From assembly GCA_023230855.1 (NCBI GenBank), contig JALNWQ010000007.1:124001-188000 (forward strand): 64,000 bases of DNA, given 5' to 3'. This document shows positions 8,475 through 16,931 of this stretch, in pieces. How positions within the stretch are numbered: the first letter of the stretch is position 1; each line of letters opens with the position of its first letter. Below the pieces are notes generated by a model. The model was not told where the DNA came from, did no database searches, and saw only the letters and a list, made by a program, of their open reading frames with translations. Position numbers and translations under genes: made by a program. The stretch comes from Solirubrobacteraceae bacterium (lineage in GTDB: Bacteria > Actinomycetota > Thermoleophilia > Solirubrobacterales > Solirubrobacteraceae).

Positions 8475-9830
8475 ATGGGCCTGACCGACACGACGTTCAC
8501 CACCTGGGCCGGCGACGAGCGCTGCCGCCCCGCACGGATCGTGCGCGCACGCACCGTCGACGACGTCCGCGACGCGGTCCGGGCCGCCGCCCGCGACGGC
8601 CTGACCGTCAAGGCGGTCGGGAGCGGCCACTCGTTCACGCCCGCCGCGATGACCGACGGGGTGCTCGTCGACATCGCGGCGCTCGACCGGGTGCTCGACG
8701 TCGACCGCGAGGCCGGGCTCGTGCGCGTCGAGGCCGGGATCACGATCCACGCGCTCGCCGACGCGCTCGCCGGGCACGGCCTGGCGTTCGAGAACCTCGG
8801 CGACATCGACCGGCAGACGATCGCCGGCGCCACCGCGACCGGCACCCACGGCACCGGCGGGGCGCTGCGCAACATCTCGTCGCAGATCGTCGCCGTCGAC
8901 CTCGTCGACGGCCACGGCGACCTCGTCCGCCTCGACGCCACGACCGATCCCGACGGCCTGCGCGCGGCGCGCGTGTCGGTCGGGGCGCTCGGCATCGTCG
9001 TCGCGGTGACGCTCCGGTGCGTTCCCGCCTACGTCCTGCGCGGCGTCGACACCACCGCCCCGCTCGACGAGGTCCTCGACGCCGTCGACGAGCGGGTCGC
9101 GGCGCACCGCCACTTCGAGCTGTACGCGTTCCCGCACGCCCGGCGCGCGCTCACCCGGACGAACGACGTCGTCGACGAGCCGGCGACGCCACCCGGCAGG
9201 GTCGCGCGGTTCCTCCGGCAGGGGCTGCTCGAGACGTACGCCCTGCGGGGCCTGAGCGCCGCGGGGCGCGCCGTCCCGCCCGCGATCCCCACCCTCAACC
9301 GGACGGTCGTGCGCCTGGCCGGCACGACGGTGCGGACCGACCGCTCCGACCGGATCTTCGCCAGCCCCCGGCACGTGCGGTTCATGGAGATGGAGTACGC
9401 GTTGCCCCGCGCGGCGACGGTGCCGGCGGTCCGCGAGATCCTCGCGACGATCGACCGACACGGGTACGCGGTGAACTTCCCGATCGAGGTGCGGTTCGTC
9501 GCCGGGGACGACGCGCTCCTCTCCCCCGCCCACGGCCGCGACACCGGCTACGTCGCCGTCCACGCCTACCACGGGATGGAGTGGCGTCCGTACTTCCGTG
9601 CGGTGGAGGCGATCGCCGACGCCCACGGGGGCCGTCCGCACTGGGGCAAGCGCCACTTCCAGACGGCGGGGTCGCTCGCCGGTCGCTACCCGGAGTGGGA
9701 CCGGTTCCAGGCGGTGCGCTCCCGCCTGGACCCCGAGGGCCGGTTCGCCAACGCGTACACGACGCAGACGCTGGGTCCGGTGCGTGACACGGCGCGCGTC
9801 GGGATCGCGGGCGCCGCCGGGAGCGCCTGA
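8475..9830 (+). CDS. FAD-linked sugar-1,4-lactone oxidase (D-arabinono/L-gulono-lactone oxidase family)
   Basis: A 451-residue protein from ATG 8475 with GGAGA just upstream. The N-terminal half is a PCMH-type FAD-binding domain. VGSGHSF at 48-54 has H52 as the expected site of covalent FAD attachment, and GATATGTHGTGGA near residue 120 is the second flavin loop. The C-terminal half is an ALO domain ending with HWGK at 389-392, the conserved end motif of the family. These enzymes oxidise aldonolactones with oxygen, giving ascorbate-like products or simply aldonate breakdown in bacteria. The stop overlaps the next ATG (TGATG), so the two are translationally coupled. Confidence 0.85.
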   Translation: MGLTDTTFTTWAGDERCRPARIVRARTVDDVRDAVRAAARDGLTVKAVGSGHSFTPAAMTDGVLVDIAALDRVLDVDREAGLVRVEAGITIHALADALAGHGLAFENLGDIDRQTIAGATATGTHGTGGALRNISSQIVAVDLVDGHGDLVRLDATTDPDGLRAARVSVGALGIVVAVTLRCVPAYVLRGVDTTAPLDEVLDAVDERVAAHRHFELYAFPHARRALTRTNDVVDEPATPPGRVARFLRQGLLETYALRGLSAAGRAVPPAIPTLNRTVVRLAGTTVRTDRSDRIFASPRHVRFMEMEYALPRAATVPAVREILATIDRHGYAVNFPIEVRFVAGDDALLSPAHGRDTGYVAVHAYHGMEWRPYFRAVEAIADAHGGRPHWGKRHFQTAGSLAGRYPEWDRFQAVRSRLDPEGRFANAYTTQTLGPVRDTARVGIAGAAGSA

Positions 9831-11062
9831 TGCGTCCCGTCCCGGACCGCCCCACGCCGTCGGACCTCGACCGTCACGACCGGCTGGAGCGCGCCACGGC
9901 GCATCTCGACGCGCCGTTCGCGGTGGTCGACCTCGACGCGTTCGACGCCAACGCCGGCGATCTGCGGCGGCGCGCGGGCGGCACGACGATCCGGGCGGCG
10001 AGCAAGTCGATCCGCTGCCGTGCGCTGCTCGACCGGGTCCTCGCCGAGGACGGCGTCTCCGGGGTGCTCGCGCTCACGCTGCCCGAGGCGCTGTGGCTCG
10101 CCGACCACGGCGCCGCCGACGTGGTCGTCGCCTACCCGACGGTCGACCGCGCCGCGTTGCGTCGCCTCGTCGCCGACCATCACGTCGGGACCGCGGGCCA
10201 CGTGACCGTCATGGTCGACGCCGTCGAGCACCTCGACCGGATCGAGGCCGCCGGCGCCGACGCGGACCGGCCGGTTCGGGTGTGCCTCGACCTCGACGCC
10301 GGGCTGCGGCTCGCCGGCGGACGGGTGCGGATCGGTGCGCGCCGCTCCCCGCTCCACGCGCCCGACGACGTCGCGGCGCTCGCGGCGGAGGCCGCCCGGC
10401 GCCCCGGGATCCACGTCGACGGGCTCATGGCGTACGAGGCGCAGATCGCCGGGGTCGGCAACCGGCCGCCGGGTCGTCCCTGGTACGGCCGGGCGATCCG
10501 GGCGATGCAGGCGCTGTCGGCCGCCGAGCTGCGGCGTCGCCGCGCGACGACCGTGCGCGCCGTCGAGGCGGTCGCGGGACCGCTGCGGTTCGTCAACGCC
10601 GGCGGCACCGGCAGCCTGGAGCGGTCCGGGGCGGAGGCGTGCGTCACCGAGGTCGCCGCCGGGTCGGGGCTCCTCGCGCCGGCGCTGTTCGACACCTACG
10701 CCCACTTCCGTCCCACCCCCGCGGCGTTCTTCGCGCTGCCGGTCGTGCGCCGACCCGGGCCGGGCGTCGTGACGCTCCTCGGCGGCGGGTACGTCGCGTC
10801 GGGGGCGGCGGGCCCCGACCGCCTCCCCCGACCGACCTACCCGCCGGGGCTCGAGCTCGACGGCCAGGAGGGCGCGGGCGAGGCCCAGACCCCGGTGCTC
10901 GGCCCCGCCGCGGACCGCCTGGCGATCGGCGACCGGGTGTGGCTGCGCCACGTCAAGGCCGGCGAGCTGTGCGAGCGGTTCGGCGAGCTGCACCTCGTCG
11001 CCGGCGACCGGGTGGTGGGGTCCGTCCCGACGTACCGCGGCGAGGGCATGACGTTCCTCTGA
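9830..11062 (+). CDS. Alanine-racemase-fold PLP protein (amino acid deaminase/aldolase family)
   Basis: A 410-residue protein. The N-terminal TIM barrel resembles D-threonine aldolase and D-serine dehydratase (DSD1) proteins: FAVVDLDAFDANAGDL, then IRAASKSIRCRALL with the PLP lysine in ASKS, and VCLDLDAGLRLAGG. The C-terminal beta domain shows VTLLGGGYVASG and VWLRHVKAGELCERF with a metal-type His and Cys. By family it should be a PLP enzyme acting on a D-amino or beta-hydroxy amino acid. The same pairing with a sugar-lactone oxidase is common in actinobacteria, but the shared pathway is unclear to me. It ends 9 bases from the convergent RNase H gene. Confidence 0.75.
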   Translation: MRPVPDRPTPSDLDRHDRLERATAHLDAPFAVVDLDAFDANAGDLRRRAGGTTIRAASKSIRCRALLDRVLAEDGVSGVLALTLPEALWLADHGAADVVVAYPTVDRAALRRLVADHHVGTAGHVTVMVDAVEHLDRIEAAGADADRPVRVCLDLDAGLRLAGGRVRIGARRSPLHAPDDVAALAAEAARRPGIHVDGLMAYEAQIAGVGNRPPGRPWYGRAIRAMQALSAAELRRRRATTVRAVEAVAGPLRFVNAGGTGSLERSGAEACVTEVAAGSGLLAPALFDTYAHFRPTPAAFFALPVVRRPGPGVVTLLGGGYVASGAAGPDRLPRPTYPPGLELDGQEGAGEAQTPVLGPAADRLAIGDRVWLRHVKAGELCERFGELHLVAGDRVVGSVPTYRGEGMTFL

Positions 11063-11071
11063 CCGGTTGGC

Positions 11072-11635
11072 TCAGGCGGCGGCAGCCGCCGCGGCGACCG
11101 CGAGCCGGTCGGCGCGGTCGTTGAACGCCTTGTGGGCGTGCTCGTCGCCGGTCTCGTGACCGCGGACCCAGAGCCAGCGCACCGCGGCGTGGCGGTTGAT
11201 CGCCTCGTCCAGGGCGGTGACGAGGTCCTGGTTCTTCACCGGGTCGCCGGACGCCGTCCTCCAGCCCTTGCGCTTCCACCCGTCGATCCACTTCGTCATC
11301 GAGTCGAGCATGAGCTTGGAGTCGGTGACGATGGCGACGGTACTGCCCGCCGGCAGGCTGTTGAGCCCCTCGAGCGCCGCGGTGTACTCCATCCGGTTGT
11401 TCGTCGTGTGCGCGTCGCCGCCCGACAGCTCGACCGGGTCGGTCGCGGGCAGCGGCGAACCGTCGACGTCGAGCGCCGGCGGGACGACGATCGCCGCCCA
11501 ACCACCCGGTCCCGGGTTGCCCTTGCACGCGCCGTCGGTCCAGATCAGCGCCTCGCCGGGCCGCTGCTCGACGACGTCGTCGGCGGCCTTCTGCTTCTTC
11601 GGTCGGGAGCGGTACGGGCGGCGTGCGGGGGGCAT
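11072..11635 (-). CDS. rnhA: Ribonuclease HI
   Basis: A 187-residue protein from ATG 11635. The acidic active site is visible: D34 in IWTDGACKGN, E83 in NNRMEYTAAL, D105 in IVTDSKLML, and the last Asp in FNDRADRLA near residue 176. A basic 25-residue N-terminal extension (PPARRPYRSRPKKQK) and a run of alanines at the C-terminus are additions to the usual 150-residue core. It removes RNA from RNA:DNA hybrids. The frame is open further upstream, but that part looks non-coding. A TATCCT hexamer 11 bases before the ATG supports this start. Confidence 0.9.
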   Translation of the reverse strand: MPPARRPYRSRPKKQKAADDVVEQRPGEALIWTDGACKGNPGPGGWAAIVVPPALDVDGSPLPATDPVELSGGDAHTTNNRMEYTAALEGLNSLPAGSTVAIVTDSKLMLDSMTKWIDGWKRKGWRTASGDPVKNQDLVTALDEAINRHAAVRWLWVRGHETGDEHAHKAFNDRADRLAVAAAAAAA

Positions 11636-11646
11636 GTCGACGTCGG

Positions 11647-11652
11647 AGGATA
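11647..11652 (-). promoter_or_regulatory. Candidate -10 for rnhA
   Basis: TATCCT on the minus strand, 11 bases before ATG 11635; near-leaderless spacing. Confidence 0.35.
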
Positions 11653-11729
11653 GGCCCGTGCGCGACGGTCGGCCCGCCGACCGTGCCCGGCCGGGCGCGA
11701 CGCGGCCCCCGCCCCCTCTCCCGTGCCCC

Positions 11730-12941
11730 TCAGCGTCCGAACGCCGCCGCCAGGCGGTCGAGGCCGTGGCCGATCTCGACCGGCGCATGGGTCGTGAACG
11801 ACACCCGTAGCGTTCGCGGGTCGGGGTCGGACGCGAAGAACGGCGCCCCCGGGACGTAGGCGACCTGCTGCTCGAGCGCCCGAGGCAGCAGCGCCGTGGC
11901 GTCGTGGCCCTCGGGCAACCGCACCCAGACGAACATGCCGCCGTCGGGACGGGTGAACGTCGATCCCTCCGGCAGCGCGCCCGGCAGTCCCGCGAGCATC
12001 GTGTCGCGCCGCTCGCCGTACACCGCCCGCAGCCGCTCCAGGTGCGCGTCGAGGTCGACGTGGGCGAGCCACCGCGCCGTGGCGGCCTGGTCGATCGTCG
12101 ACGAGTGCAGGTCGGCGGCCTGCTTGGCCACGACGAGCGGCGCCCGCAGCGACGGCGGCGTCCGCACCCAGCCGATCCGCAGGCCGGGAGCGGCGACCTT
12201 CGACAGCGTCGACAGCGCCAGGACGAACGGGGCGGCGGCCGGCCGGGACGCGAGCGACGCGACGGGGTCCCCCGCGTAGCGCAGCTCGCCGTACGGATCG
12301 TCCTCGATCGTCCACAGCTCGCGGTCGCCGATGATCGACGCGATCTCCTCGCGGCGGGCGTCCGGGATCGTGCGGCCGGTCGGGTTGTGGAACGTCGGGA
12401 TCGTGTAGAGGAGCTTGGGCCGGGCCTCGTCGACGGCCCGCTCGAGCGCGTCGGGGATCAGGCCGTCGTCGTCGCAGGGGACCGACGCCGGAACGGCGCC
12501 CGCCATCTGGAACGCCTGCAACGCGGCGAGGTACGACGGCTCCTCGACGAGGATCCGGTCGCCGGGCTCGAGCATCACCGCGGCGATGAGCGTCAGCGCC
12601 TGCTGGGACCCGCTGGTGACGAGGACGGCGTCGGGGTCGGTCGGCAGGCCGCGCACGGCGAGGCGGTCGGCGATCCGCCGGCGCAGCTCGGGGTCGCCCT
12701 CGGTCGTGGAGTACTGCAGGCTCCGCTCGGCGGCGCGCGGCTCGAGCACCGCCGCGAACGCGTCCCGCAGCCCGGCGTCGTCGAAGAGCTCGGGGGCCGG
12801 CAGGCCCCCGGCGAACGACAGCACCCCGGGCTGCTCGGTGAGCGCGAGGATCTCCCGCACCGGCGAGCTCGCGACGCCCCGGGCCCGCGCGGCCAGCGGC
12901 GGGACGACCGGGGACGGGACGCGATCGGGATCGACGGGCAT
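11730..12941 (-). CDS. PLP-dependent aminotransferase class I/II (2-aminoadipate aminotransferase/LysN-like)
   Basis: A 403-residue protein from ATG 12941, chosen because TATCGT lies seven bases upstream; a GTG nine codons earlier is also possible. The fold type I signature is present: LSFAGGLPAPELF near the start, LVTSGSQQALTLI (phosphate loop), PTFHNPTGRTI, IEDDPYGELRY, and STLSKVAAPGLRIGW with the PLP lysine. The sequence style is that of the PLR/LysN/MocR-related subgroup rather than AspC. The likely role is transamination of an aromatic or 2-aminoadipate-type amino acid. No regulator domain is fused. Confidence 0.85.
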   Translation of the reverse strand: MPVDPDRVPSPVVPPLAARARGVASSPVREILALTEQPGVLSFAGGLPAPELFDDAGLRDAFAAVLEPRAAERSLQYSTTEGDPELRRRIADRLAVRGLPTDPDAVLVTSGSQQALTLIAAVMLEPGDRILVEEPSYLAALQAFQMAGAVPASVPCDDDGLIPDALERAVDEARPKLLYTIPTFHNPTGRTIPDARREEIASIIGDRELWTIEDDPYGELRYAGDPVASLASRPAAAPFVLALSTLSKVAAPGLRIGWVRTPPSLRAPLVVAKQAADLHSSTIDQAATARWLAHVDLDAHLERLRAVYGERRDTMLAGLPGALPEGSTFTRPDGGMFVWVRLPEGHDATALLPRALEQQVAYVPGAPFFASDPDPRTLRVSFTTHAPVEIGHGLDRLAAAFGR

Positions 12942-12948
12942 TCGCGGG

Positions 12949-12954
12949 ACGATA
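12949..12954 (-). promoter_or_regulatory. Leaderless -10 for aminotransferase gene
   Basis: TATCGT on the minus strand, seven bases before ATG 12941, with no Shine-Dalgarno sequence between. Confidence 0.45.
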
Positions 12955-12987
12955 GTGCGGTGGGCCACCGCCCGGCCTGCCCCGCCC

Positions 12988-14019
12988 CTAGGTCGCGCGC
13001 ACGTAGACGCGACCGCCGGGCTCGAGGTCGAGCCGCGCCGCCTCGCCGCGGGTGAGCTGCGCCGACAGGTCGCCGTCGCCGGCGGCCTCCGCGTCGTCGA
13101 GCTCCACGCGGACCTCGAACCCCAGGTGGACGACGCGCCGGACGGTCACCGGCACCGCCCCGTCCGCGGCCTCGTGCGACAGGACGAGGTCGTGCGGGCG
13201 CACGAGCTCGCCGCGCAGCACGGCGGTCGGGCCGAGGAACGACTTGACGAAGTCGTTGGCGGGACGGTCGTACACCTCGCGCGGGGTGCCCCACTGCTCG
13301 ATCCGGCCCTCGGCGAGCACCGCGACGTGGTCGGCGACGTCGAGCGCCTCCTCCTGGTCGTGGGTGACGAGCACCGTCGTGACGCCCGTCTCGGCCTGCA
13401 GGCGCCGCATCCACTGCCGCAGGTCGTCGCGGACCTTCGCGTCGAGCGCGCCGAACGGCTCGTCGAGAAGCAAGACGCGCGGCTCGACCGCCAACGCCCG
13501 GGCGAGCGCCATCCGCTGGCGCTGCCCGCCGGACAGCTGCGACGGGTACCGCTCCTGGTAGCCGGCCAGGCCGACGATCTCGAGCAGCTCGTCGACGCGG
13601 CGGTCGATCTCGGCCTTCGGTCGCTTGCGGATCCGTGGACCGAACCCGACGTTGCCGCGCACGGTGAGGTGCTTGAACGCGGCGTAGTGCTGGAACACGA
13701 ACCCGATCTCGCGCCGCTGCGGCGGCACGAACGTCACGTCCTGCCCGCCGATGAGCACCGTGCCGGCGTCGGGGACCTCGAGTCCCGCGACCGCCCGCAG
13801 CAGCGTCGACTTGCCCGACCCGGACGGCCCGAGCAGCGCGGTGAGCGACCCGCCCGGGATCGTCAGGTCGACGTCGCGCAGCGCGTGGTAGTCCCCGTAG
13901 TGCTTGTTGAGGCCGGTGACGGCGATCTCGTGCGACTCGGCGACGATCGCGGGCGCGGCGTCGGTCGGGTCCGGCAGGTCGCCGTCGCGGTCGTCGACGG
14001 TCGGGGCGTGAGGGGTCAT
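12988..14019 (-). CDS. cysA: Sulfate/thiosulfate ABC transporter, ATP-binding protein
   Basis: A 343-residue ATPase with Walker A GPSGSGKST, signature LSGGQRQRM, Walker B LLLDEPFGALD and switch His in VTHDQEEALDVAD. The C-terminal 90 residues form a TOBE-like regulatory domain (RPHDLVLSHEA). The N-terminal 35 residues are an acidic extension. It powers sulfate uptake with the two permeases upstream; its ATG overlaps the cysW stop by four bases. Naming rests on the operon as well as the sequence. Confidence 0.92.
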   Translation of the reverse strand: MTPHAPTVDDRDGDLPDPTDAAPAIVAESHEIAVTGLNKHYGDYHALRDVDLTIPGGSLTALLGPSGSGKSTLLRAVAGLEVPDAGTVLIGGQDVTFVPPQRREIGFVFQHYAAFKHLTVRGNVGFGPRIRKRPKAEIDRRVDELLEIVGLAGYQERYPSQLSGGQRQRMALARALAVEPRVLLLDEPFGALDAKVRDDLRQWMRRLQAETGVTTVLVTHDQEEALDVADHVAVLAEGRIEQWGTPREVYDRPANDFVKSFLGPTAVLRGELVRPHDLVLSHEAADGAVPVTVRRVVHLGFEVRVELDDAEAAGDGDLSAQLTRGEAARLDLEPGGRVYVRAT

Positions 14020-14822
14020 GCGGAGTGCCTCTTGCGGTCGAGGACCGTCATCAACAGCAACGTGACGATCGCGAGGAACATCAGGGTGGTGGACGCCGCG
14101 TAGGCGCCGAACTCGTTGTGGTCGTCGATGTAGCGCGAGTGGACGAGCAGGGTGAGCGTCTGCGACTCGCCGGCGACGCCGGCCGACACCATGATCACCG
14201 CGCCGAACTCGCCGAGCGCCCGGGCGACGGTGAGCACGACGCCGTACGTCAGGCCCCACCGGATCGCGGGCAGGGTCACCCGCCAGAACGTCTGCCAGCG
14301 CGACGCGCCGAGCGTCGCGGCGGCCTGCTCCTGCTCCTCGCCGATCTCGTGCAGCACCGGCTCGACCTCGCGGACGACGAACGGCAGGGTGACGAAGATC
14401 GTCGCGAGGACCATGCCGGGCAGGGCGAAGATCACCTTGAACCCGGTGTCCTCGACGAACCCGAACCACCCCTCGGCGCCCCACAGGAGGATGAGCGACG
14501 CGCCGACGACGATCGGCGACACCGCGAACGGCAGGTCGACGATGGCCTGCACGACCCCGCGTCCGCGGAACCGCCCGCGGACGAGCGCCAGGGCGGTGGC
14601 GACGCCGAAGACGACGTTCAGCGGCACGACGATCGCGACGATGACGAGCGACAGCGACAGGGCGGAGATCGCCGCCGGAGTCGTCACCTGCTCCCAGAAC
14701 GCCCCGAACCCGTCCTCGAACGTCCGGAGGAGGATGAGCCCGATCGGCAGCGCGACGAGGACGCCCAGGTAGACGAGCGCGACGGTGCGGAGGGTGAGCG
14801 TCGCGGGACGCGAGATCCTCAT
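14016..14822 (-). CDS. cysW: Sulfate ABC transporter permease, CysW subunit
   Basis: A 268-residue inner-membrane protein with about six hydrophobic helices. It carries the permease EAA loop (EEQEQAAATLGASRWQTFWRVTLP), then GVVLTVARALGEFGAV, the typical CysW/CysT conserved block. It overlaps the cysT stop and the cysA start by four bases each, so translation is coupled through the operon. Confidence 0.92.
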   Translation of the reverse strand: MRISRPATLTLRTVALVYLGVLVALPIGLILLRTFEDGFGAFWEQVTTPAAISALSLSLVIVAIVVPLNVVFGVATALALVRGRFRGRGVVQAIVDLPFAVSPIVVGASLILLWGAEGWFGFVEDTGFKVIFALPGMVLATIFVTLPFVVREVEPVLHEIGEEQEQAAATLGASRWQTFWRVTLPAIRWGLTYGVVLTVARALGEFGAVIMVSAGVAGESQTLTLLVHSRYIDDHNEFGAYAASTTLMFLAIVTLLLMTVLDRKRHSA

Positions 14823-15676
14823 CGGGCCTGCTCCTCGCGACGGGCGGTGCGGTGGCCGACGATCCGCAGGACGAAGAGCACCGCGAACGCGATGAGCAGC
14901 AGCGCGACCGACACGGCGGCCGCGTTGACGAACCGGTCGACCTCGATCTGCTTCTGGATGTACTGCGACGCGACCTCGGTCTCGCGCGGGATCCCGCCGC
15001 CGATGAGGACGACCGAGCCGTACTCGCCGATCGCCCGGGTGAACGCCAGGCCGGCGCCGGACAGGATCGCCGGGGCGAGCGTCGGCAGCACGATCCGGCG
15101 GAAGATCTGGAGGTTGGACGCACCGAGCGACGCGGCGGCCTCCTCGATCTCGCGGTCGAGCTCGAGCAGCACCGGTTGGACCGCGCGCACGACGAACGGC
15201 AGGGTGACGAAGAGCAGCGCGATGACGAGCGCCGGACGGGTCGCGTTGAGCTGGATGTCGAACGGGCTCGACGGCCCGTAGAGCGACAGCAGGACGATGC
15301 TGGCGACGATGGTCGGCAGCGCGAACGGCAGGTCGATGAGCGCGTTGACGATCCGCTTGCCGGGGAAGTCGTCGCGGACGAGCACCCAGGCGATGAGCGT
15401 CCCCATCACGACGTTGACGAGCGCGACGATCGCCGACACCGCGACCGTGACGGTCAGGGCGGCGCGGGCCGACGGCGCGTCGATCGCGTCGACGAAGCCC
15501 GACAGGCCGTCGTCGAACGCCTTGACCGAGATCGCCGCCAGCGGGAGCAGGACGATGACGCTGAGCCACAGCGTCGCCACGCCGAGCCCGAGGGGCCCGA
15601 CGCCGCCGGCGGCCCGCAGGCCGGCGCGGCGTCGGGCCGACCCGACGTCGGTCCCCGTTGCAGGAGCCTCGAGCAC
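14819..15676 (-). CDS. cysT: Sulfate ABC transporter permease, CysT (CysU) subunit
   Basis: A 285-residue membrane protein from GTG 15676. Six predicted helices, the EAA loop DREIEEAAASLGASNLQIFR and the family block FTRAIGEYGSVVLIGGG identify it as the CysT partner of CysW. The first 30 residues are cytoplasmic and Gly/Arg-rich. It begins 10 bases after the sulfate-binding protein gene ends. Confidence 0.92.
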   Translation of the reverse strand: MLEAPATGTDVGSARRRAGLRAAGGVGPLGLGVATLWLSVIVLLPLAAISVKAFDDGLSGFVDAIDAPSARAALTVTVAVSAIVALVNVVMGTLIAWVLVRDDFPGKRIVNALIDLPFALPTIVASIVLLSLYGPSSPFDIQLNATRPALVIALLFVTLPFVVRAVQPVLLELDREIEEAAASLGASNLQIFRRIVLPTLAPAILSGAGLAFTRAIGEYGSVVLIGGGIPRETEVASQYIQKQIEVDRFVNAAAVSVALLLIAFAVLFVLRIVGHRTARREEQAR

Positions 15677-15686
15677 GGCGCGTGGA

Positions 15687-16718
15687 TCAGCCGGTCGCGT
15701 CGTCGTAGATCTTCGCGATCGAGCCCTTGTCGGGATCGAAGTACGTCGCGTCGACCTCGCCCCAGCCGCCCAGGTCGTCGATCGTCCAGAGCTTGTCGGG
15801 CTCGGGGAACTTGTCGGCGAACTCCTTCAGGAGCTCGGGCTTGGACGGGCGGAATCCGGCCTCGGCCCACAGGCGCTGTCCGGCGTCGCTGAGGTTGAAC
15901 GCGAGGAACGCCTTGGCGACCTCGGGGTGCTTGCTGTTGTTCAGCACGGCGATCGGGTTCTCGATCTTGAACGTCTCCGGCGGGGTGACGTGCTCGACGT
16001 CCTCGCCCTGCTCGGCGAGGAACAGGGCCTCGTTCTCGTAGCTCAGGAGGACGTCGCCGGTCCCCTGGAGGAACGTCTCGGTCGCCTCGCGGCCGGACTT
16101 CGGCTGGACCTTGACGTGCTCCTTCACGAGCTTCTCGACGAACGCCAGGCCGGCCTCGGGGTCCTTGCCGCCCCGGCTCTTCTCGGCGAACGGCGCGAGG
16201 AGGTTCCACTTCGCCGACCCGGAGCTGAACGGGTTGGGGGTCACGACCTCGATGCCGGGCTTCAGCAGGTCGTCCCAGGTCTTGATGCCCTTCTCGTTGC
16301 CCTTGCGGACGACGATGACGACGGTCGACCCGAACGCCAAGCCCTTCTCGTTCGCGTCGCCGTTCCAGTCCTCGTCGACGACGCCCTTCTTCACGAGGCG
16401 GGTGACGTCGGGCTCGACCGAGAAGTTGACGACGTCGGCGCCGAGGCCGGACTCGACCTTGCGCGACTGGTCGCCGGACGCGCCGTAGGACTGCGCGAAC
16501 GTCACGCCCGCGCCCTCGGGGGTCTTCTGGAACGCGGGGATGACCTTGTCGAAGCCGACCTTCGGCACGGCGTACGCCACGAGCGACAGGCGGGCGCCGT
16601 CGCCCGACGTCGCCGTCTCGTCGTCGCCGCCGGCGCTGTCGCTGCTGCCCCCGCACCCGATGAGGGCGGCCGCGGCCAGCGCGACGACGGGGGTGAAGTA
16701 AGCCCTTGGGGTTCGCAT
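15687..16718 (-). CDS. sbp: Sulfate-binding lipoprotein of ABC transporter
   Basis: A 343-residue protein. I chose ATG 16718 because AAAGG lies seven bases upstream; an ATG six codons earlier would place that site inside the gene. The N-terminus is a lipoprotein signal ending in a LIGCGG lipobox. The mature part is a type 2 periplasmic-binding protein of the Sbp/CysP family: VNFSVEPDVTRLVKKG, VTPNPFSSGSAKWN, DVLLSYENEAL, and NLSDAGQRLWAEAGFRP near the end. It captures sulfate or thiosulfate outside the membrane for CysTWA and leads the four-gene operon. Confidence 0.92.
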   Translation of the reverse strand: MRTPRAYFTPVVALAAAALIGCGGSSDSAGGDDETATSGDGARLSLVAYAVPKVGFDKVIPAFQKTPEGAGVTFAQSYGASGDQSRKVESGLGADVVNFSVEPDVTRLVKKGVVDEDWNGDANEKGLAFGSTVVIVVRKGNEKGIKTWDDLLKPGIEVVTPNPFSSGSAKWNLLAPFAEKSRGGKDPEAGLAFVEKLVKEHVKVQPKSGREATETFLQGTGDVLLSYENEALFLAEQGEDVEHVTPPETFKIENPIAVLNNSKHPEVAKAFLAFNLSDAGQRLWAEAGFRPSKPELLKEFADKFPEPDKLWTIDDLGGWGEVDATYFDPDKGSIAKIYDDATG

Positions 16719-16738
16719 CTGGTGCCTTTCTCGCATCT

Positions 16739-16777
16739 CCGATCAGGTTTTATTCCAGATCGGGGTTCGGCAATATA
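16739..16777 (-). promoter_or_regulatory. AT-rich promoter and operator candidate for the sulfate operon
   Basis: On the minus strand, TATATT at 16772-16777 is the best -10 in an unusually AT-rich patch. A 6-bp inverted repeat (CCGATC at 16739-16744, GATCGG at 16758-16763, 13-base spacer) would lie just downstream of the transcription start, a repressor position. No SAM-riboswitch-like leader fits in the short gap before ATG 16718. Confidence 0.4.
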
Positions 16778-16823
16778 GAGAAGCGTGCGGCGGCACGCAT
16801 CCCCCGGAGACGCGCCGGCCGTC

Positions 16824-16886
16824 CGTACGGCGTACGACGGCGGGTGCGACGCCCCGGGGCCGCACGTGGCGTACCGCGTACGACGG
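16824..16886. repeat. Two near-identical 17-bp palindromic elements 46 bp apart
   Basis: Positions 16824-16840 and 16870-16886 differ at one base. The first contains CGTACG, one base, CGTACG, a perfect inverted repeat. They lie upstream of the sulfate operon promoter and downstream of the SIR2 gene; a regulator-binding pair is plausible. Confidence 0.4.
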
Positions 16887-16931
16887 GCCGGCCGGACGAC
16901 GCGTCCGGGGTCCGTGGGATCGGCGAAGGGC

